NCBI RefSeq assembly: GCF_900215245.1
Contig: NZ_LT907842.1
Coordinates: 6,200,001-6,264,000 of the forward strand
Source of the DNA: Pseudomonas fluorescens
GTDB lineage: Bacteria > Pseudomonadota > Gammaproteobacteria > Pseudomonadales > Pseudomonadaceae
Direction: 5' to 3'
DNA: 64,000 nt
Positions 45,123 to 55,438 of this stretch are shown piece by piece. The first letter of the stretch is position 1; every line of letters starts with the position of its first letter. Position numbers and translations under genes: made by a program. A model generated the notes under the pieces. That model was given only the letters and a program-made list of their open reading frames with translations, did no database searches and had not been told where the DNA came from.

Positions 45123-48100
45123 TTAAATCGAAAAGAACGACACGATACCCGTTGCCTGATTAACCAGAAGCGCAAGACTACCGTCAGAGGTGAAAGTGAT
45201 GTCGGCAAGGTTGTCGAAACCCGTAAATCGATTAATGACTGTTTCCGTCACGGTATCGATAACGAACAGCGAATCGCGATAACTCGTCGTCCCCCCTGGG
45301 CCTACTGACCCCACATAGCATTGACGGGCAGTCGGATGCATCTTGACGCCCCAGGCGTAATGGAACCCCCCCAGCGATTTGATAAGGGCATTGTTCACAG
45401 GATTAATGATCCGCACAAAATCGTTATCCGCGACATAGATACGGGCGGATGGAATGTTGTTGGGATTGAAGACGAGATCCTGAGGCCTGGAGAACCCCGT
45501 AACTTTGGCTACCACACCACTCAATCCGTTGGCATTGACGGCCGTTACTTGCTGTTCTGCGGTGAAGTAAATCTGCGTTTTTTCCGGGTTGAGCGCCATC
45601 GCGATAGGGTTTGGCGTAGTGGGGATCCGACGCAGCTCACTGCCGGAGATTGCATCAAGAACGACGATCAGCGACGGCACATTCGTCGAGACAAACAGGC
45701 GTGAACCATCCCCGTTGAGTTCAACCCCCTGAACCACGTCAACACCCTTCACATCAAACCTCATCAGCACACCGTGGGTTGCAGGATTGATGACGGTGAC
45801 GGTGCGCCCAAAGAAGTTGGCGACATAGAGTCGGGAGCCGTCCGGGCTCAGCACCATTTTGAACGGTGAATTAATTCCGGGGATGGTATCAATGACCTTG
45901 CGGGCATTCACATCGATCACTGAAATCGAATTGCCGTGGTGGTTGGAGACAAACGCTTTGTCACCCGCCTTCGAAAGAACCGCAAATTCCGGGCTCTGCC
46001 CTACCGCAACGTTGGCGATAACCCCCGTCCGTTGTTTGACGGTGTAGGTCGTGACCGGAAATACCACGGACGTCGATACATCATCACTGCCATCAAACGT
46101 CACTCGGCACTCAATCACGATACTGCTACCGTTGCGTACCCCCTGCAGCCAGGCTCTGGAAACTGCCACATTCTTCAAGCCACTCGTCGCCTCAACCCCA
46201 CTAATCGGATAGGCCCCCAGCACAGTTGATTGGACTACACCCTCAGCGCGTGCGGTGATCCACACCTTTTGCCCGGCAGCACTCAAACGCCAGGGGCTCA
46301 ATGCCAGGAACCCATCGCCATTGAACGTGGTCAGGTCCAACGTGCCTTTATCGACAACCCCGTTAATCACTGCCTGCGGCAAGTCTGTCGCGCGGACAGC
46401 TTGTACCGTCAGTTGCTGGGCATCAGACGGCGTCACTCGGGTGCCAGACGTCACCTTGTAACGCAATGTGATGACCTTACCCACACTCGCCGCGATGATT
46501 GGCGCACTGATGGCGAAATCTACGCGCCCACCGGCCACTCCGTTCTGTGCAGCGATCGTGGCCAGGGTGCCGTCCGGGTAGATCCACTCCAGGACAATTT
46601 TTTGCGTAGCCGTCATGGCTGGATACGCCACCGCCACTATTGCATTTTTCTCGTAGTCCAACGGGTAAACGGTAATCGCGGCCCCAGGTTTGTTGGCAAA
46701 GCTCGGTGCCGGCAGGGTGGCTGCCAATGCTTGGACAATATAGTCGGCGGTCCCAAACAAGAGCGCGGTGTCCTTGTCGGGGATCTGCGCAAAACTGACC
46801 CAAAAGCGAATGGTCAGGTGCGAGCCGTCCTTGAGTCGACGCAGTTGATCCACCGGCGTTGCAGGCGAAATGCCCTTGACGACGCCGTCAGCCGTCACCT
46901 CATTGGCGGTGTAGGTATCTTCGATATAGGACGTGCCGTCGGCAAAAGTGCCTTCGTAGGTCATCCACATTAATTGGTCTTTATTGATTAAATCCCATGC
47001 GGCGATACGGGTGCGGGCCGTATTCGGCAGGCTAAAGAGCGGCAGCAGGGTCTCGCCAGCCCCGTCGATGATCGGCGTCGGCAGCTTCGCGAGCGGCTGC
47101 AGGACAAGCGTCAATATCTCGGACTTGTAGGTGAATTGCCCACGGGTAAAGCTGTACCGCACGGTGATTTTATTGCCGTTGGGGCGCACGCCCTTGGAAA
47201 TCACCTCAGGCGGGATAGTGGCATTGACCTTGTTGGTCTTCGGGTCACCCGCCACTTGCACCACAATACTGCTGACCCCATACGCTCCCAACCACTCGAC
47301 AAAAATCTGGTCATCGGCGCGCATCTGTTTGAACGCGACCTCCACGGTGGCGCCCTTGACCACCGCTTTGGGGTCAAGTTGGTCCTGCAGACTGCCGGCC
47401 TCCAGCACTTTGGGCAGTTCCAGTTTCACCTCCGCACCGACGGTAAGATCAAGCACACTGGAGCGCAAGACTTGTCGAGGCGGCCCCGCACGTTCAATGC
47501 TGTAGCTGACACTGATGCTGGCGTTGAGGTTGTTATCCAGGACTTTACGGTTAACCGGGAAAAACACCAACGGCAAGGCGGCCCCCGCGTATGCACTGTT
47601 GATCGGGATTTTGCCACTGGCAGAGCCGTTCGCGTCCTTGCCGACCACACTCCAATGCAGCACGTCGCCGGCAATCGTATTCCCGTAGGGGAAGATCAGT
47701 TGAATTTCAGGGTCTTTTACATCGGCAGGGTCGATGTTGTTACGGCGGGAGCCTTGAATGATCGGAGCTTCCAACACCGACACACGCTCACCCACCTGAG
47801 CCTGCAGCTTCACTGATTCACGCAGGGACGCCGATGTGCCCTCACCGTCATCGGTGGTGTAATAAATCTGGAACGGGCCTAGGCCTTCAAACGCCTTGAG
47901 TGCCTCCTTGGTCACGCGGCGCGTGCCGCCCTGGACGCCTGCCGGTTGCGGCAGGGTAAGGCTTACGCTGCCGTCGAGGGCTTCGAGCACCAGGGTTTCC
48001 AACAGAAACTCATTGTGCGGCTGGTAGGTAGGTAGTGTTACGACAATGTCGGTATTCGAAGGGATCAGCCCCGCCTCAAACGGGCTGACGGTCACCGCCG

Positions 48101-49253
48101 GCATTGATACCGGCAAGCCCGTCACACTGACCGTGTAACTGCCCGACTTGCCCAGCAGTACGCCAGCGCTGGTGCTCAATTCGTACGTCACTTGAAAACG
48201 CCCCTTGGCCAGCTCCGTGAAAAGGTCGTAGCTGACGGGGATCCGTTGGTAAGCCTTGGTGGTATCGGGGAAGGGCCCCAGTGTCACTGTCTTGCTTCGC
48301 CCTTTCTCCGGGAAAAGCTTGAAAATCAACATGATCCGATTTTGCGGGTTGGGTTTGGGCGACCTGCGCGGCCGATAGACCTCCACCTCCAACTTGGACC
48401 GGTTATTGAGGTTAAGGTCCAGTTGATCAGACTCAACCTCATCGACAAGAAAGGTCGGGTATTCCAGCAACGACGAGTCAAGTTCCGACACCAGTTTGTA
48501 GGCTTTGCAATACAGCCATTCCCCCTCGGGAACGTTGCCCACCACGTCTTTAACCGTAAAGGCGACCTCTACCGGCCCATTCTGATTGCCCTGCTTGATA
48601 ATCTCCGGGCTGATAAATACCCGGATCGGCCCAGGCCCGGCAGCCTCTTCCGGACTGACCACATGCTCCACCGCCAGCCCGTCATAGCGCACGGTGATAA
48701 TGTCGTTTTTACGGATATACAGGTATTTGGTGATCAGGCACCACAGCCCTTCTGCGGTGTTGTCCTTGTTCAGGACCGAGCCAGTGGGCAGGCCTTCTAT
48801 CGACATATTCAAACCACTGTGCCACTTCTTCGTGACCTCCTGATCACGGCCGCCGGGGTTGGTCAATTTGATCAGGATGGTTTGGGTGATCGACCGGCTC
48901 TCCTGCAAACTGTTGGCTCGCACGAGCCGCCCGAACATAGGGACTTCGCCCTGGGGCAGCTTGTTCACCGTCAGGTAGTAAGCGCTGGCATCCGCGTCAC
49001 TGATGGTTTTTGAAGCAGCAGGGTTGTTCAGGTCCTGAATGCGGATTGCGTAATAGTCGCCGAGCGCACGCTCAGCCCACGGAAGAAAGGTGAACATTGC
49101 AGGCGATACATGACGGATGCCCATGCCCCATACGGCAGTCTCGGGGTACAGGGGAGGCGTACTGGTAAATTGCGGCTGTAACTGCACAGCAGGGAAATAT
49201 GAAGTGGGCGGTGCAAGATCGAGATCATAAGAATCAGTAGGCCGGCTGGACAT
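45123..49253 (-). CDS. Very large protein with Ig-like repeats and a C-terminal YVTN beta-propeller
   Basis: A 1376-aa protein starting MSSRPTDSYDLDLAPPTSYF. The main part (to about residue 1070) is a chain of roughly 90-110-residue beta-rich modules, each with WxV/YxV patterns and closing strands such as ITVRYSFTRGQFTYKSEILT or VITLRYKVTSGTRVTPSDAQ, like Ig/Big domains. The last 300 residues form a YVTN/YncE-type propeller (VSNHHGNSISVIDVNARKVI, LYVANFFGRTVTVINPATHG). No signal peptide or membrane segment is visible, which is unusual for such adhesin-like architecture. ATG 49253 follows AAGGTAATAGTC. It stands alone between two terminators. Function is unknown. Confidence 0.85.
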   Translation of the reverse strand: MSSRPTDSYDLDLAPPTSYFPAVQLQPQFTSTPPLYPETAVWGMGIRHVSPAMFTFLPWAERALGDYYAIRIQDLNNPAASKTISDADASAYYLTVNKLPQGEVPMFGRLVRANSLQESRSITQTILIKLTNPGGRDQEVTKKWHSGLNMSIEGLPTGSVLNKDNTAEGLWCLITKYLYIRKNDIITVRYDGLAVEHVVSPEEAAGPGPIRVFISPEIIKQGNQNGPVEVAFTVKDVVGNVPEGEWLYCKAYKLVSELDSSLLEYPTFLVDEVESDQLDLNLNNRSKLEVEVYRPRRSPKPNPQNRIMLIFKLFPEKGRSKTVTLGPFPDTTKAYQRIPVSYDLFTELAKGRFQVTYELSTSAGVLLGKSGSYTVSVTGLPVSMPAVTVSPFEAGLIPSNTDIVVTLPTYQPHNEFLLETLVLEALDGSVSLTLPQPAGVQGGTRRVTKEALKAFEGLGPFQIYYTTDDGEGTSASLRESVKLQAQVGERVSVLEAPIIQGSRRNNIDPADVKDPEIQLIFPYGNTIAGDVLHWSVVGKDANGSASGKIPINSAYAGAALPLVFFPVNRKVLDNNLNASISVSYSIERAGPPRQVLRSSVLDLTVGAEVKLELPKVLEAGSLQDQLDPKAVVKGATVEVAFKQMRADDQIFVEWLGAYGVSSIVVQVAGDPKTNKVNATIPPEVISKGVRPNGNKITVRYSFTRGQFTYKSEILTLVLQPLAKLPTPIIDGAGETLLPLFSLPNTARTRIAAWDLINKDQLMWMTYEGTFADGTSYIEDTYTANEVTADGVVKGISPATPVDQLRRLKDGSHLTIRFWVSFAQIPDKDTALLFGTADYIVQALAATLPAPSFANKPGAAITVYPLDYEKNAIVAVAYPAMTATQKIVLEWIYPDGTLATIAAQNGVAGGRVDFAISAPIIAASVGKVITLRYKVTSGTRVTPSDAQQLTVQAVRATDLPQAVINGVVDKGTLDLTTFNGDGFLALSPWRLSAAGQKVWITARAEGVVQSTVLGAYPISGVEATSGLKNVAVSRAWLQGVRNGSSIVIECRVTFDGSDDVSTSVVFPVTTYTVKQRTGVIANVAVGQSPEFAVLSKAGDKAFVSNHHGNSISVIDVNARKVIDTIPGINSPFKMVLSPDGSRLYVANFFGRTVTVINPATHGVLMRFDVKGVDVVQGVELNGDGSRLFVSTNVPSLIVVLDAISGSELRRIPTTPNPIAMALNPEKTQIYFTAEQQVTAVNANGLSGVVAKVTGFSRPQDLVFNPNNIPSARIYVADNDFVRIINPVNNALIKSLGGFHYAWGVKMHPTARQCYVGSVGPGGTTSYRDSLFVIDTVTETVINRFTGFDNLADITFTSDGSLALLVNQATGIVSFFSI

Positions 49254-49507
49254 GACTATTACCTTACTGGTTGAACGCGCGCCACACTGACGCACGAGGC
49301 AAGGTGAATAAGACGTCGGGAAGAGGAGCCGAATCTACTGTCAGAATTGACAGTGGCGACGAGTGGCTGGGGCCCGGCAAAAAACAACGGTTTCTGCGGG
49401 TATTCGTGAATCTCTCTGCACCCAGCCTTTTACTTACATTTTTTTCACGCTTTATTCACATCCGCAGCCGTAGGGTGAAGCCTCATCCGTTACAAACGCT
49501 GCACATC

Positions 49508-49537
49508 AAAACCCGCCGCCCCAGCGGGTTTTTTTTG
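49508..49537. terminator. Bidirectional hairpin terminator after the TetR gene
   Basis: AAACCCGC and GCGGGTTT form an 8-bp stem with a short loop; the + side has a run of eight T and the minus side has TTTTG. It follows the TetR gene stop at 49553 by about 16 bases on the minus strand. The 49254-49507 stretch upstream holds the promoter region of the large gene and no gene. Confidence 0.8.
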
Positions 49538-49552
49538 TCTTGGATTTGGAGT

Positions 49553-50305
49553 TCAACGGGCCGCTTTGGAAGCAGGCGCAGTTGCTTGTTCACGAATCGC
49601 ACGCTGGGTATCCAACACCTTGGCCAGCGCGGTTTCGGCCTCAGGACTTTGTTGCGGCACACGAATCGCGGCCGAGACCAGCGTGATCAACTTAGCCATC
49701 ACTTCGGCATCAGTGGCCGGCCGGCCCAGGCTCATGGAATTCATCAGCAAGCGCAGTTCCGTCCCCGCCATCACCCCGGAAATCGCCTTGAGCGCAAATT
49801 GCAGGCGCACACCCAGCTCGTTGCGTGGCAAGTCCGGCAATGCCAGGGCGAAGGCTTCGAAGAAGCGCTGAAATACCGGCTGGTAATGCACCTTGAGGTA
49901 TTCCTGGATAAACGGCGAGGTGTCGCTGTACACCCGCCCCAGGAAACGAATGAACGAGCGCCCTTCGCCGCTGGCCGGGTCGCTGCGTTCCAGGCCCATG
50001 GCCGGGGCAAACAGCACCCCAAGCAAGGTGTCGCAATCGAGCGGGCCGCTGGCTTCAGCTTCGCAGCGCGCAAGCAATTCCAGGCGCTGCTCGTTGAGCG
50101 GCTCCAGGCGCTGCATCAGCAGGGTTTTCATCAGGGAATCCTTGTCCCCGAAGTGATAGTTCACGGCGGCCAGGTTCACCTGCGCGCGCTCGGTAATCTG
50201 CCGCAGCAGCACGGCGTCATAGCCGTATTTGATGAAAAGAGCCTCTGTCGCATCCAGCAGTCGAGTCTTGGTAACGTTTGGAGCGCTGAGTTTCTTCGCG
50301 ACCAT
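49553..50305 (-). CDS. TetR/AcrR-family regulator (PsrA-like)
   Basis: A 250-aa regulator with an N-terminal helix-turn-helix (residues about 14-60, including LLRQITERAQVNLAAVNYHF and GDKDSLM) and a long helical ligand domain resembling PsrA-type C-terminal domains (RFLGRVYSDTSPFIQEYLKV). PsrA homologues respond to fatty acids. The ATG at 50305 has GGAAC upstream. It is divergent from the MacB-like export operon, so control of that operon by this repressor is likely but inferred. A C-terminal Ala/Lys tail (ASKAAR) extends past the usual end. Confidence 0.85.
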   Translation of the reverse strand: MVAKKLSAPNVTKTRLLDATEALFIKYGYDAVLLRQITERAQVNLAAVNYHFGDKDSLMKTLLMQRLEPLNEQRLELLARCEAEASGPLDCDTLLGVLFAPAMGLERSDPASGEGRSFIRFLGRVYSDTSPFIQEYLKVHYQPVFQRFFEAFALALPDLPRNELGVRLQFALKAISGVMAGTELRLLMNSMSLGRPATDAEVMAKLITLVSAAIRVPQQSPEAETALAKVLDTQRAIREQATAPASKAAR

Positions 50306-50664
50306 AAGAGTTCCACGGGGGGAAATATTGTTTTAAAAAATAATTTGATTTTTTATACCGGGGCGGCCTGTCGAAAGCAAGCAGTGGCACGCCTTCATCC
50401 CTATAAAAGCCTGTATAACCGGGCGTTGTGAAGATAGACGAAGGCATTGCTGAGCGCCTGAACCGAGCCGCAGAAAAAAGCTTTCAAAGGATAAAACCGC
50501 TCTACATCCACCGCTGGCGAAGCGGATTGAACGCGGTTACTATTCAAACAATATTTTAAAAACAAGAAACAAAACCAGTCCGTGACGCGTACCAGGCAGC
50601 TCCCGAACTTGTTACAAAGATTTACCGGGGGCATGACGGCACCGTCGAGACTGCAGGCGTAGTC
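50306..50664. promoter_or_regulatory. Divergent promoter region between TetR gene and export operon
   Basis: No gene is supported here. The TetR-proximal 60 bases are very AT-rich (GTTTTAAAAAATAATTTG). Further right, TTGTTACAAAGATT contains the imperfect palindrome TTGTTACAA near 50612, a candidate operator or promoter element for the ABC export genes. No TetR operator could be recognised with certainty. Confidence 0.4.
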
Positions 50665-51368
<704 letters not shown>

Positions 51369-51372
<4 letters not shown>

Positions 51373-52586
51373 GCCTGCGGGTAGAGCGCAGCCTGCGGGT
51401 TGAACAGAGCCTCAGCCAACTGCTGCATGAAGCGTTCGTCAGCCTGCGCACCCTGGGCAAACGCTCAGTCCTGGCACTGCTGGGTATCGTGATCGGCAGT
51501 TCATCGGTGGTGGCGTTGATCAATATCGGCCACAACGCGGCGGTGGATGCCGCGCTGATTTTCAAGGACATGGGCACCGACACCCTGGTCGCCCAGTTCC
51601 CGCCCAAAGGCAACAGCAATGCACTGATGCGCGCCAGCCTCGACCTCGACGCGGTACGCCGAACGGTGCCGGGCATCGGTCATATCGGCGCGCTCAGTGT
51701 GTTCGGCGGGCCCATCGTGTTCCACGGTCGCACGGTCAGCGCCAACGTTGTCGGCACCACGCCGGACATCAAGGACGCCATGCGCCTGGCGGTGCGTGAG
51801 GGGCGTTTTCTATCGAACTTCGACGCCGGCGAAACCTACGGCGTGGTCGGCGACCAGATTGCCCAGGCCCTGAGTACGCCGGGCGACCCACTGAAGTTGG
51901 GTGATCGCGTGCGCATCAACGATTACCTGTTCCTGGTGGTGGGCATCCTGCACAACCAACCCCGCGCCATGCTGATGCCGGTGCAAGCCAACGAATCCCT
52001 GTTCATCCCCGCCGAAGGCATGCGCCGCATCTACCCGACCCCGCAAATCAGCAATGTGCTCATCCGTGCCATGCCCGGCCAGGACATGGACCGCATCGCC
52101 CGCGACGCCGCCGTCGCACTGAAAAGCCAGCTCACCGACCGCGATGTCGACATCCAGGTGCCCCAACAAATGATCGATGGCATGACCCGGCAAAGCCGCA
52201 CGTTCGCCTACTTGTTGCTGGCCCTGGGTGCCATTTCCCTGGTTGGCGGCGGTGTCGGGGTGATGAACGTAATGCTGATGAATGTCTCGGAGCGCCGTCG
52301 TGAAATCGGCATTCGCATGGCCTTGGGTGCGCGCCAGCGCGACATCCGCAACCTGTTCCTGCTGGAGGCCGTCACGCTGACGGCCGTCGGCGCATTATGC
52401 GGCGCGGTGCTGGGCATGACTGCCGCCTGGCTCTACGCCTGGCTGTCGGGCTGGCAGTTTGCCCTGGCTGCCGCCGCCCTGCCGTTGGGGGTCGGCAGTA
52501 CACTGCTGGTCGGCCTGTTCTTTGGCATCTACCCGGCGGTCTCGGCCTCGCGGCTGCAGCCGGTGGAGGCCTTGCGTGATGAATAA
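51369..52586 (+). CDS. ABC exporter permease (MacB/FtsX-type)
   Basis: A 405-aa MacB-type permease: one N-terminal membrane helix (RSVLALLGIVIGSSSVVALI), a large periplasmic domain (residues about 65-275), and three C-terminal helices with the conserved GVMNVMLMNVSERRREIGIR and MALGARQRDIRN loop. In MacB the periplasmic domain couples ATP hydrolysis to pushing substrate through an outer-membrane duct without the substrate crossing the inner membrane here. The overlap with the ATPase gene and with the TolC-like gene supports a single transcript. Confidence 0.92.
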
Positions 52587-54072
52587 ATGGCTCGGCTTGC
52601 TCGTGCTGGTCAGCCTGCCGGGCATGGCCGCCGACGTGGTCATCAACCCGTCCGCCCCCAGCACCACGCGCAGTGGTTACGATCGAAGCGTGTCGCTGAA
52701 CGCGCAGGTCACCACGATGACCTTGGGCGATGCGGTGTACCTGGGCTTGCGCAACAACCCGGCGATCCGCAGTGCCTACCTGCAGCGGGTGGCGCAGAAG
52801 TTCGATCTGCGGGTGGCCGAAGACACGTTCAACCCCAAGCTCACCCTCAACAGTTATTACCGCCAAAGTCGCGGCTCGGTCGATAACTCGCGCAATGCCA
52901 ACCTGGCCCCGAATGCAACCCTGCTTGGCGAGTACGGCACCCGGCTGAGCATGGCCTGGACCCAACAACTGAACACCGCCGACCGCGCTGGCCGCTACCG
53001 CAGCGACGGCCTGGACCTGGCGCTCATCCAGCCGCTCATGCGCGGCGCAGGTTGGGACGCCACCACCGCGCCGCTGCGCCTGTCGCGCCTGTCGGAGCAG
53101 GCCAACCGCCTGAACCTCAAGGCCACCGTGGCGCAGACCATCAGCCAGATCATCGCCACTTACCGTGAATTGCTGCGCGCCCAGGAGCAGTTGAGCATTG
53201 TCCAGGATGCCCTGAAACGTTCCAACACCTTGCTGGAAGTGAACAAGGCGCTGATCAGCGCGGGGCGCATGGCCGAGTTCGAAATCGTGCAGACCGAAGC
53301 CGATATCGCGACTCAGCAACTCGGTGTGGAAGAAGCCCGCAACCAGCTGGACACCAGCCGCCTGGCGCTATTGCGCCTGTTGGCCCTGGACCTGTCGACG
53401 CCGATCCGCGCCAGTGAGGCGCTGGAAGCCAAGCCGATGGTCATCGACAAGCGCCAGGCCTTCAACCTCGCGCAAACCCAGCAGCCGGAATACCTCGCCG
53501 CCCTGCTCGGTAGCCAGCAGGCCGACCTCAACCTGGTCATCGCCAAGGATTCCGGACGCTGGCAAGTGGACCTGGTGGCCGGGGCCAACCAGGTACGCGA
53601 TGCCTACAGCAACAGCAACAGCAACATCGACAATGGCAACAACCATAACCGCACCTGGAACAGCTACGCCGGTGTGCAGGTGCAGATCCCGATTGGCGAC
53701 ATCAGCACGCGCCAGGCCGAGGTGCGAGCACGGGTCAATGTGGAGGATCAGGAGATCCGCATCGCCGATGCGCGCCAGGAACTGGAGCGCAACGTCAACG
53801 ACGTGGTGCGTGACCTCGGCACCCGCTGGCGCCAGTATGAAATCTCCCAGCGGGCCGTGGAACTGTCGCGCCGCAAGATCGAGATCGAGCGGGAGAAACT
53901 CAGCGCCGGGCGCTCCAGCAACTTCCAGGTGCTGAGTTTCGAGGCCGACCTGCGCAATGCCGAGAACGCGCAGCTCAACGCGCTGATCGCTTATTTGAAC
54001 GCCCAGACCCAGTTCGACCTGACACTGGGCATGACGCTGGAAAGTTGGGAAATCGCCCTCAATGACTACTAA
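52579..54072 (+). CDS. Outer-membrane TolC-family efflux protein
   Basis: A 497-aa protein with a signal peptide (LGLLVLVSLPGMA) and the long helical repeats of TolC-type channels (for example TISQIIATYRELLRAQEQLS and ELSRRKIEIEREKLSAGRSS, the latter a hallmark of the family). ATG 52579 overlaps the permease stop by a few bases. It supplies the outer-membrane duct for the upstream ABC pair and the adaptor that follows. Substrate unknown; an NRPS or lipopeptide gene, often the partner of such exporters, is not present in the window. Confidence 0.9.
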   Translation: MNKWLGLLVLVSLPGMAADVVINPSAPSTTRSGYDRSVSLNAQVTTMTLGDAVYLGLRNNPAIRSAYLQRVAQKFDLRVAEDTFNPKLTLNSYYRQSRGSVDNSRNANLAPNATLLGEYGTRLSMAWTQQLNTADRAGRYRSDGLDLALIQPLMRGAGWDATTAPLRLSRLSEQANRLNLKATVAQTISQIIATYRELLRAQEQLSIVQDALKRSNTLLEVNKALISAGRMAEFEIVQTEADIATQQLGVEEARNQLDTSRLALLRLLALDLSTPIRASEALEAKPMVIDKRQAFNLAQTQQPEYLAALLGSQQADLNLVIAKDSGRWQVDLVAGANQVRDAYSNSNSNIDNGNNHNRTWNSYAGVQVQIPIGDISTRQAEVRARVNVEDQEIRIADARQELERNVNDVVRDLGTRWRQYEISQRAVELSRRKIEIEREKLSAGRSSNFQVLSFEADLRNAENAQLNALIAYLNAQTQFDLTLGMTLESWEIALNDY

Positions 54073-55318
54073 TAAAAAACGCCTGCTGGGCGCTGCATTG
54101 ATCGTGCTGCTGACGGGCGCCGGCGTCACCGCGCTCAGCCACCGCAGCGATGCCGGGCAGACCGATACAGCCGAACAATGGCTGGCCGTGAAACCTGACC
54201 CACTGGTGCATCAGATTGGCCTGGTGGGCAAGATCGAACCCGACACCATCATCACCCTTACCGCGCCGTTCGACGGCAACGTGCTGGCCAACCTGGTGGA
54301 ACAGGGCCAGCGGGTAGACGCCGGCCAGGTGCTGCTGCGCATGGACCCGGCCACCCTCGAAGTGCAACTGCGCGATGCCTTGTCCGCCCAGCTCAAGGCC
54401 CGGCGCACCGTGCAAGAGATGCAGGACTGGAACAGCAGCCCCGCCGTCAGCCGTGCGCGCCGTAGCCTGCGCACCGCCGAAATGACCGCCGGTAACACCC
54501 AGCGCAAACTCACCGAGAGTGAAAACCTGTTCAAGCGCGGCATCATCCCGCGCAACGAACTGGATGACCTCAAACAGCAGACCCAGCAGCAGCAACTCGA
54601 CCTCGCCTCTGCACGCATGGATTTGCAGCAGGCACAGGCGCAGGGCCAGGGCGAGTACAGGCAAATCGCGGACATGGAACTGACCAATGCCACAGTGAAG
54701 TACGAGGCGCTGCACACGTTGCTCGATGGCAAGGAGGTCAAGGCGCCGTTCTCCGGCATCGTGGTGCCCGCACCCGGCAGTAATAATTCGCCTCAAAGTG
54801 GCGGTAACAACAACGCGCCGGTGCAGGCCGGCAGCAAGGTGAGCCAGGGGCAGGTGCTGTTCGGCCTGGCCAATATCGAGCGGCTGAAAATTGTCGCCAG
54901 GGTGTCGGAGTTGGACATCAACCAATTGCACCCGGGCCAGGCGGTAGAGGTGATGGGCGATGGGTTCGACGGCGAGCGGCTGACCGGGTCCGTCAGTGTG
55001 GTCAGCGGCCTGGCGATTGCCAGCGACAGCCAGGGCAGCGCGCAGTTTCCGGTGACGTTGTCGATCCCCAAGCTCACCGCCCAGCAGTTGCAACGGGTGC
55101 GGCTGGGGATGAGCGCACGCTTGACCATTGTGACGTACAACAATGCGCAGGCGATCGTGGTGCCGAGCCAGGCCATTAACCGCGATGACATGACCGTGGA
55201 GTATCGGGCGGCGATGGATAAGCCGGTGGAGCGGGTGAAGGTGACGACCGGACAGTCGACCGCCCAAGGCGTTGAAGTGTTTGGGCTCAAGCCTGGGTTC
55301 GTAAAAGCAGGAAGTTGA
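54062..55318 (+). CDS. Periplasmic adaptor (MacA/HlyD-type membrane fusion protein)
   Basis: A 418-aa protein with one N-terminal membrane anchor (LLGAALIVLLTGAGVTALS), a biotinyl-lipoyl-like half (TAPFDGNVLANLVEQGQRVD), a long coiled-coil hairpin (residues about 110-205), and the closing lipoyl and beta-barrel segments (VKAPFSGIVVPAPGS). It links the MacB-type permease to the TolC-like channel. It overlaps the preceding gene by 11 bases and ends the operon; a REP pair follows 30 bases later. Confidence 0.9.
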   Translation: MTTNKKRLLGAALIVLLTGAGVTALSHRSDAGQTDTAEQWLAVKPDPLVHQIGLVGKIEPDTIITLTAPFDGNVLANLVEQGQRVDAGQVLLRMDPATLEVQLRDALSAQLKARRTVQEMQDWNSSPAVSRARRSLRTAEMTAGNTQRKLTESENLFKRGIIPRNELDDLKQQTQQQQLDLASARMDLQQAQAQGQGEYRQIADMELTNATVKYEALHTLLDGKEVKAPFSGIVVPAPGSNNSPQSGGNNNAPVQAGSKVSQGQVLFGLANIERLKIVARVSELDINQLHPGQAVEVMGDGFDGERLTGSVSVVSGLAIASDSQGSAQFPVTLSIPKLTAQQLQRVRLGMSARLTIVTYNNAQAIVVPSQAINRDDMTVEYRAAMDKPVERVKVTTGQSTAQGVEVFGLKPGFVKAGS

Positions 55319-55349
55319 ACACACTCTCAAGATCAATAGAGATCCAAAT

Positions 55350-55436
55350 GTGGGAGCGGGCTTGCTCGCGAAAGCGCAGTATCAGTCGGCAAGGGGCTAA
55401 CTGATCCACCGCTTTCGCGAGCAAGCCCGCTCCCAC
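55350..55436. repeat. REP pair (BIME)
   Basis: Inverted GTGGGAGCGGGCTTGCTCGC and GCGAGCAAGCCCGCTCCCAC arms with an internal AAAGC/GCTTT extension. It separates the convergent export operon and the FAD-protein gene, ending only three bases before the stop codon at 55439. Confidence 0.92.
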
Positions 55437-55438
55437 CT

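Noticed and set aside
49271..50431. A 386-codon + strand frame over the TetR gene
   Set aside because: It is antisense to a clear TetR regulator and has no ribosome-binding site or family features.
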